NCBI RefSeq assembly: GCF_002234675.1
Contig: NC_019867.2
Coordinates: forward strand, 6,685,561 to 6,749,560
Length of the DNA stretch: 64,000 nucleotides
DNA from: Oryzias latipes
Taxonomy: Eukaryota > Chordata > Actinopteri > Beloniformes > Adrianichthyidae
Direction: 5' to 3'
Shown in pieces: positions 59,651 through 64,000 of this stretch. The position numbers were made by a program, and so were the translations under genes. Numbering within the stretch: the first letter of the stretch is position 1; every line of letters begins with the position of its first letter. Below the pieces are notes generated by a model. That model did no database searches. It saw only the letters and a program-made list of their open reading frames with translations, and was not told where the DNA came from.

Positions 59651-61694
59651 CGACGATGATGATGATTATGCTGAAACATTTAAAGTCCCTGTCCAATTAT
59701 ATCTTTTATTTATGATTACGCAAGTTTTAGGCAAAATCAAATTTTCTAGGGCAAAGTTTATGCAGTGCAGCAGGAGTTCATCAGAAATTCCCCTCTGAGT
59801 TGTGGGCATGTCTGTTGATGGGAAAGTAAGCCTCTGCTGATATCCCATCATGCCTTTGTTTCCACTCTCTTCCGCTAGCTTACAGCCCTTTACACCCCAA
59901 GCTACCGTTACCAGCAAAACAAAAATAGTGAGCAACATTGGAGCTATCCAGTTGTGCAGTTCTGAATCAGATGCCAGCTAAGACAAGTAAACTCAAGACG
60001 TTGATGGATCTCTTTCTCTGCAGGTGGATGCATCAGAATTGAAGATGAGCAGGTAGACTTTCACCAGCCCATTTCAGTTACTGCTTCACAAAAGAGAGCT
60101 TTTTCAAACAAGGGTTTCTTATCAGCTCTTGATCCATCAGTTTGTATAAAACATACCGTACTCTGAGAAGCAATTGTGAGAGCCGGTTTAGCTCGTGCTG
60201 GTTTGCAGCGCCTTCCGTCTGTGAAACCTGGGTTCGACTCCAGGCTGCTCCCTGTTCCCTTCTCTACCTCTGTGCCGGTCCCAAGCCCGGTTTGAGAAGG
60301 TTGCGTCAGGAAGGGCATCCGGCGTAAAACATTGCCAAATTTACCATGCGACTTGTTCGCTGTGGCGACCCCTGATGGGAGAAGCCGAAAGTGGAAGAAA
60401 GAAGACTCTGAGAAGCAATTGTAATCTTAAATTTTTTTAATTTATGTTGTCAAAATGCTACTAGAACATGTAAAGAACACCAAAACGGTATGAAGCCACG
60501 ACGACGATGATGATTATGCTGAAACATTTATAGTCCCTGTCCAATTATATCTTTTAATTATGATTACGCAAGTTTTAGGAAAAATCAAATTTTTTAGGGC
60601 AAAGTTTATGCAGTGCAGCAGGAGTTCATCAGAAATTCCCCTCTGAGTTGTGGGCATGTCTGTTGATGGGAAAGTAAGCCTCTGCTGATATCCCATCATG
60701 CCTTTGTTTCCACTCTCTTCCGCTAGCTTACAGCCCTTTACAACCCCAAGCTACCGTTACCAGCAAAACAAAAATAGTGAGCAACATTGGAGCTATCCAG
60801 TTGTGCAGTTCTGAATCAGATGCCAACTAAGACAAGTAAACTCAAGACGTTGATGGATCTATTTCTCTGCAGGTGGATGCATCAGAATTGAAGATGAGCA
60901 GGTAGACTTTCACCAGCCCATTTCAGTTACTGCTTCACAAAAGAGAGCTTTTTCAAACAAGGGTTTCTTATCAGCTCTTGATCCATCAGTTTGTATAAAA
61001 CATACCGTACTCTGAGAAGCAATTGTAATCTTAAATTTATTTAATTTATGTTGTCAAAATGCTACTAGAACATGTAAAGAACACCAAAACGGTATGAAGC
61101 CACGACGACGATGATGATTATGCTGAAACATTTATAGTCCCTGTCCAATTATATCTTTTAATTATGATTACGCAAGTTTTAGGCAAAATCAAATTTTTTA
61201 GGGCAAAGTTTATGCAGTGCAGCAGGAGTTCATCAGAAATTCCCCTCTGAGTTGTGGGCATGTCTGTTGATGGGAAAGTAAGCCTCTGCTGATATCCCAT
61301 CATGCCTTTGTTTCCACTCTCTTCCGCTAGCTTACAGCCCTTTACAACCCCAAGCTACCGTTACCAGCAAAACAAAAATAGTGAGCAACATTGGAGCTAT
61401 CCAGTTGTGCAGTTCTGAATCAGATGCCAACTAAGACAAGTAAACTCAAGATGTTGAGGGATCTATTTCTGTGCAGGTGGATGCATAAGAATTGAAGGTG
61501 AGCTGATACACTTTCACCCGCCTATTTCAGTTACTGCTTCAGAAAAGGGAGCTTTTTCAAACAAGGGGTTTTTATCAGCTCTTGATCCATCACATATTGA
61601 ATAAAATTTACTCTGAAAAGCAATTGTAATCTTAAATACTTTTATTTATGTTGTCCATAATGAAAACATGCGACTAGAATATGTTAAGAACACC
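59640..61694. repeat. Tandem array of three 604-bp monomers (array 2), one split by a SINE
   Basis: Monomers begin at about 59640, 60487 and 61091. The first is 847 bp long because of the SINE insertion at 60178-60404. Array 1 and array 2 match monomer for monomer at a constant 6,989-bp offset, so the whole array was copied with the segmental duplication. Confidence 0.9.
60178..60404 (+). mobile_element. Full-length tRNA-derived SINE with 18-bp target-site duplication
   Basis: The 227-bp body has a Pol III A box-like TAGCTCGTGCTGG and a B box GGTTCGACTCC near the 5' end. The tail has TTCGCTGTGGCGACCCCTGA and GAGAAGCCGAAAG. Direct repeats ACTCTGAGAAGCAATTGT at 60160-60177 and 60405-60422 flank it exactly. 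It is absent from the otherwise identical monomer in array 1, so it inserted after the segmental duplication. Tail fragments of the family are at 13491 and 31885. Confidence 0.9.
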
Positions 61695-61800
61695 AAAACT
61701 TAATTTTCATTTGAATGGGTCACTTGAAAAATGTCTCCATTTCTCTTTTAATTTTTTGAAATATCAATGAAAAACATTTTAAATCTCAAATTTTAGGCTC

Positions 61801-62981
61801 TCAGAGGAAAAGTATGAACATAGCTGCAGTCAGCATGATCAAAAGGGAACTGGATCCAGGTGGTGCGCTGCTGTTGCACAGATCCCCTTCACAGCATTTC
61901 ACGGCTCCAACACACAATGCACTGGTTTGGCAGCCCTTGGTGACGATGTCATAGCCTGCAAGCAAGGACATTTGTTTGGTGAAATAACTTAGAAATATGT
62001 CTATGTTTCTACTTTCATCTGTGTGTGAGCTTTGATTTCTCAGCAGCTATATACAACATGTGATAAGTAAAATTACAAATTACCCTCCGTTCTGAGTGAG
62101 AAACAACGGTTGAAGAGGGCAGCACAGGCTTTGGTGTCCATGCAGGATTTGGGGTCGGCCGCTGTGCATGAGTAGCATCTCAATCCACATGCTTTACAAA
62201 GACAGAGCAAGTGTTCAAAAGAAGCCACAGGCTCACCAAGGCTTAGAATTATAACACAGCTATTAAACTTTCACGGAAGTGTAAGAAGTAAAGAATTATT
62301 CTGAAGTAAAAAAGAAAAAACAAAACAAATAGAGTTGAAATTGGTACTGTTTTGTTTAAACTGCTGTATAATATACAAGTATCTTGTATCTTTAAATCCA
62401 GATGAAGAAAATAATACTGCTCCAGTTTAAAAGAAGCAAAATAAATTAGCATTATTTTCCCTTTAGCCCATAAAGAAGAAAGCAGCAGACAAATCAAACT
62501 TACACCCTAATTCTTTAAAACTCTTGATTATATGAAAGTATGTAAACATTTGATAGAAATTAAAGCTACTAAAAAGTACAAAAACTTACCCGCTGACAAA
62601 GTTAAGAACAGAATCAGAAGTTTAGAAAAAAGAATTATAGAAAAAAAAATCTAATACAGTTGACATTTACACTGTTTTGTTTAAACTGTGATATAATATA
62701 ACAAGTATGTTCCTAAAATGGATTTAAATCCAAATGTAGAAAAAAGTTCTGCTCCAGTTTAAAAGAAGGAAAAATAAATTAGCCTTATTTTCCCTTTAGC
62801 CTAAAAAGAAGAAAGCAGCAGATAAATCTAACTGTTCTTGCACCCTACGGCTTGAATACTCTTGATTATATTAAAGCATGTAAACATTTGAAAAATTCAA
62901 ATCTACTAAAAAAAACAACAAGTACAAAAACTCACCTGCTGACAAAGTTAAGGACAGAATCAGAAGTTTAACAAGTATCAT
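61801..62981 (-). CDS. Ly6/uPAR-type small GPI-anchored protein, copy 3
   Basis: Three exons, 62936-62981, 62084-62191 and 61801-61955, with intact frame; 102 residues. Same layout as copy 1: signal peptide, LU domain with CGLRCYSC and KCCEGDLCN, and a hydrophobic GPI-type C-terminus. Compared with copy 1 it has Val to Leu (CAALFNRC), Thr to Ala and Asn to Ser (SSAPPGSSS) near the anchor site. Compared with copy 2 it keeps the 2 bp missing there. It shares the repeat-derived downstream AATAAA (61641-61646, minus strand). The specific function is unknown. Confidence 0.85.
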
Positions 62982-63340
62982 ATTGAACTTTTAATGTTAC
63001 GCAGTCCAAGGAGAACAACAGTTTGAACCAACCCCTTCTCTTGTGGGCACTTCCAAGTTTGCTTTCGGTTCCTGAAAATTGGTTTATATGTTACCGGCGC
63101 CAGCCCTAGGCTAAGAAGGGGCGATATTTTCTCTCTTTTAACGTTTTGTAACCTCCCCTGCCTCAAGAGATGACTCTGGCATCTTGTACTAAATATTTGT
63201 CACGTCAAGTCATGTTAAGTTTACTGTTTACTACTCTTAACATGTCCCCACAGGTGTGGGCAAATAGTACATGACAGGTTGCGATGGCAACAGGGAATGG
63301 GACATGGTACATAAGTAGTAGCTGTGGTTCTCCACTGATA

Positions 63341-63822
63341 CACAGGTACCCGTTGCCAGTAAAAAGAGTTTTCTTCCTCCTCGACAGATTGTTCAGACTC
63401 TGGCCCAGCAGCTGCCTAAAGTGACATTTGATCTTTCCTTTGTGTTTTTCCAGTCGGGTTTTCTTTATGACTTTGTTATTGTTCCAGCTCCAGGTTATTT
63501 ACTGACAGAAGAAGAATTCTGTGGAAGACTAGAAGATTACGGTCTCAGGTCTCAGCTTGTACTTGATACACAGGTCCATCTCATATCTTTTTAACAATAC
63601 GGTAGATACAGTTTTCTCAATATGCTCGCAGTTTACCAGGACCCCCACGTTCTGAGAGGTTCCTGACCAGTATTCGATCTCCTGGTTGCAAAGGGATGCT
63701 TTTTAAATGTTGATTGTAGTACTTTTTCACCTTTGCTGAGTTTTCCTGTCTGTTTTCTGCTGCAAATTTATATGCCTCCTGCATATACTTTTCAGCATTC
63801 TCTTATCTTGTCTTACACTCAC
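63341..63822 (-). mobile_element. Fossil Ty3/gypsy LTR-retroelement piece (copy 3)
   Basis: Counterpart of 56350-56830 at the 6,991-bp offset, almost identical to it and equally broken. Confidence 0.5.
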
Positions 63823-63859
63823 TGTCAGGTCTCATTTCGAAAAGTAAAAGTCTGTTAGT

Positions 63860-64000
63860 AACCTTGGTGCTCTACTAAGCTTGATTTATGTAAAAAAGGT
63901 CAAAATTAGTGATTGTAAGGCAAGAAGGTGCGACATCTGGATGATAGGCTAAATATATTCTTCAGTTTTACAAGAGCCTTAGACACAACTGCCCTTACAG
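63860..64000 (+). pseudogene. Start of a second myorg relic, cut by the window edge
   Basis: Matches 56869-57009 base for base with very few changes, up to the last base of the window. The duplicated unit therefore continues beyond 64000. Confidence 0.7.

Noticed and set aside
60178-60260. A tRNA gene, suggested by Pol III A and B box-like motifs
   Set aside because: The motifs belong to a SINE with target-site duplications, and no cloverleaf-forming tRNA sequence is complete.
52921-61303. The repeated 61-codon frame (MMGYQQRLTF...) conserved in six places, once extended to 90 codons with a signal-like N-terminus
   Set aside because: It lies in the 604-bp repeat and is conserved only because the copies are young. 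In the diverged relative at 25043-25656 the frame has a stop and length changes, so there is no coding constraint.
51082-62981. Calling the Ly6 genes bouncer (bncr)
   Set aside because: Bouncer has a different cysteine spacing and sequence. Only the LU fold and GPI tail are shared.

Overview
The window is animal nuclear DNA from a ray-finned (teleost) fish. It has large introns with GT/AG borders, many DNA transposons, LINE tails and tRNA-derived SINEs, and host genes whose best matches are vertebrate families. The repeat content and protein style fit an acanthomorph fish such as a medaka relative, but the species cannot be fixed from sequence alone.

Layout. 1-18.3 kb is gene-free and holds LINE tails, a 1.1-kb TIR element, a 1,000-N assembly gap and a MITE. 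18.76-20.33 kb (minus) is an alpha-2B adrenergic receptor (adra2b), coding in one exon with a probable 5'UTR intron. 21.59-23.91 kb is a 2.3-kb fold-back element upstream of adra2b. 24-31 kb is gene-free with two more MITEs of the same family. 31.07-32.74 kb (minus) is dusp2, four exons, with a promoter that has a CArG box, an adjacent ETS core and a CRE. 36.23-39.15 kb (minus) is izumo1, eight coding exons, encoding the sperm-egg fusion protein. 40.99-48.05 kb (plus) is myorg, five coding exons, a GH31 glycosidase with a type II membrane anchor. 50.8-64 kb is a young tandem segmental duplication carrying three copies of a small GPI-anchored Ly6/uPAR gene (minus). The first and third copies look intact and the middle one is frameshifted.

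The duplicated block also carries a decayed copy of the 3' half of myorg, a fossil piece of a Ty3/gypsy retroelement, and a 604-bp tandem repeat grown from a dispersed transposon-like element. The unit is about 6.75 kb. The last copy is still repeating at the window edge, so the array probably continues beyond 64,000.

The genes do not form an operon-like system. adra2b next to dusp2 matches the human ADRA2B-DUSP2 neighbourhood (conserved synteny), although the human in-between gene ASTL is not seen. izumo1 and myorg are divergent neighbours 1.8 kb apart (ATG to ATG). A link between izumo1 and the nearby Ly6 array (both types of protein act at gamete surfaces in fish) is only a hypothesis. Exon coordinates were worked out by hand from reading frames and splice signals.
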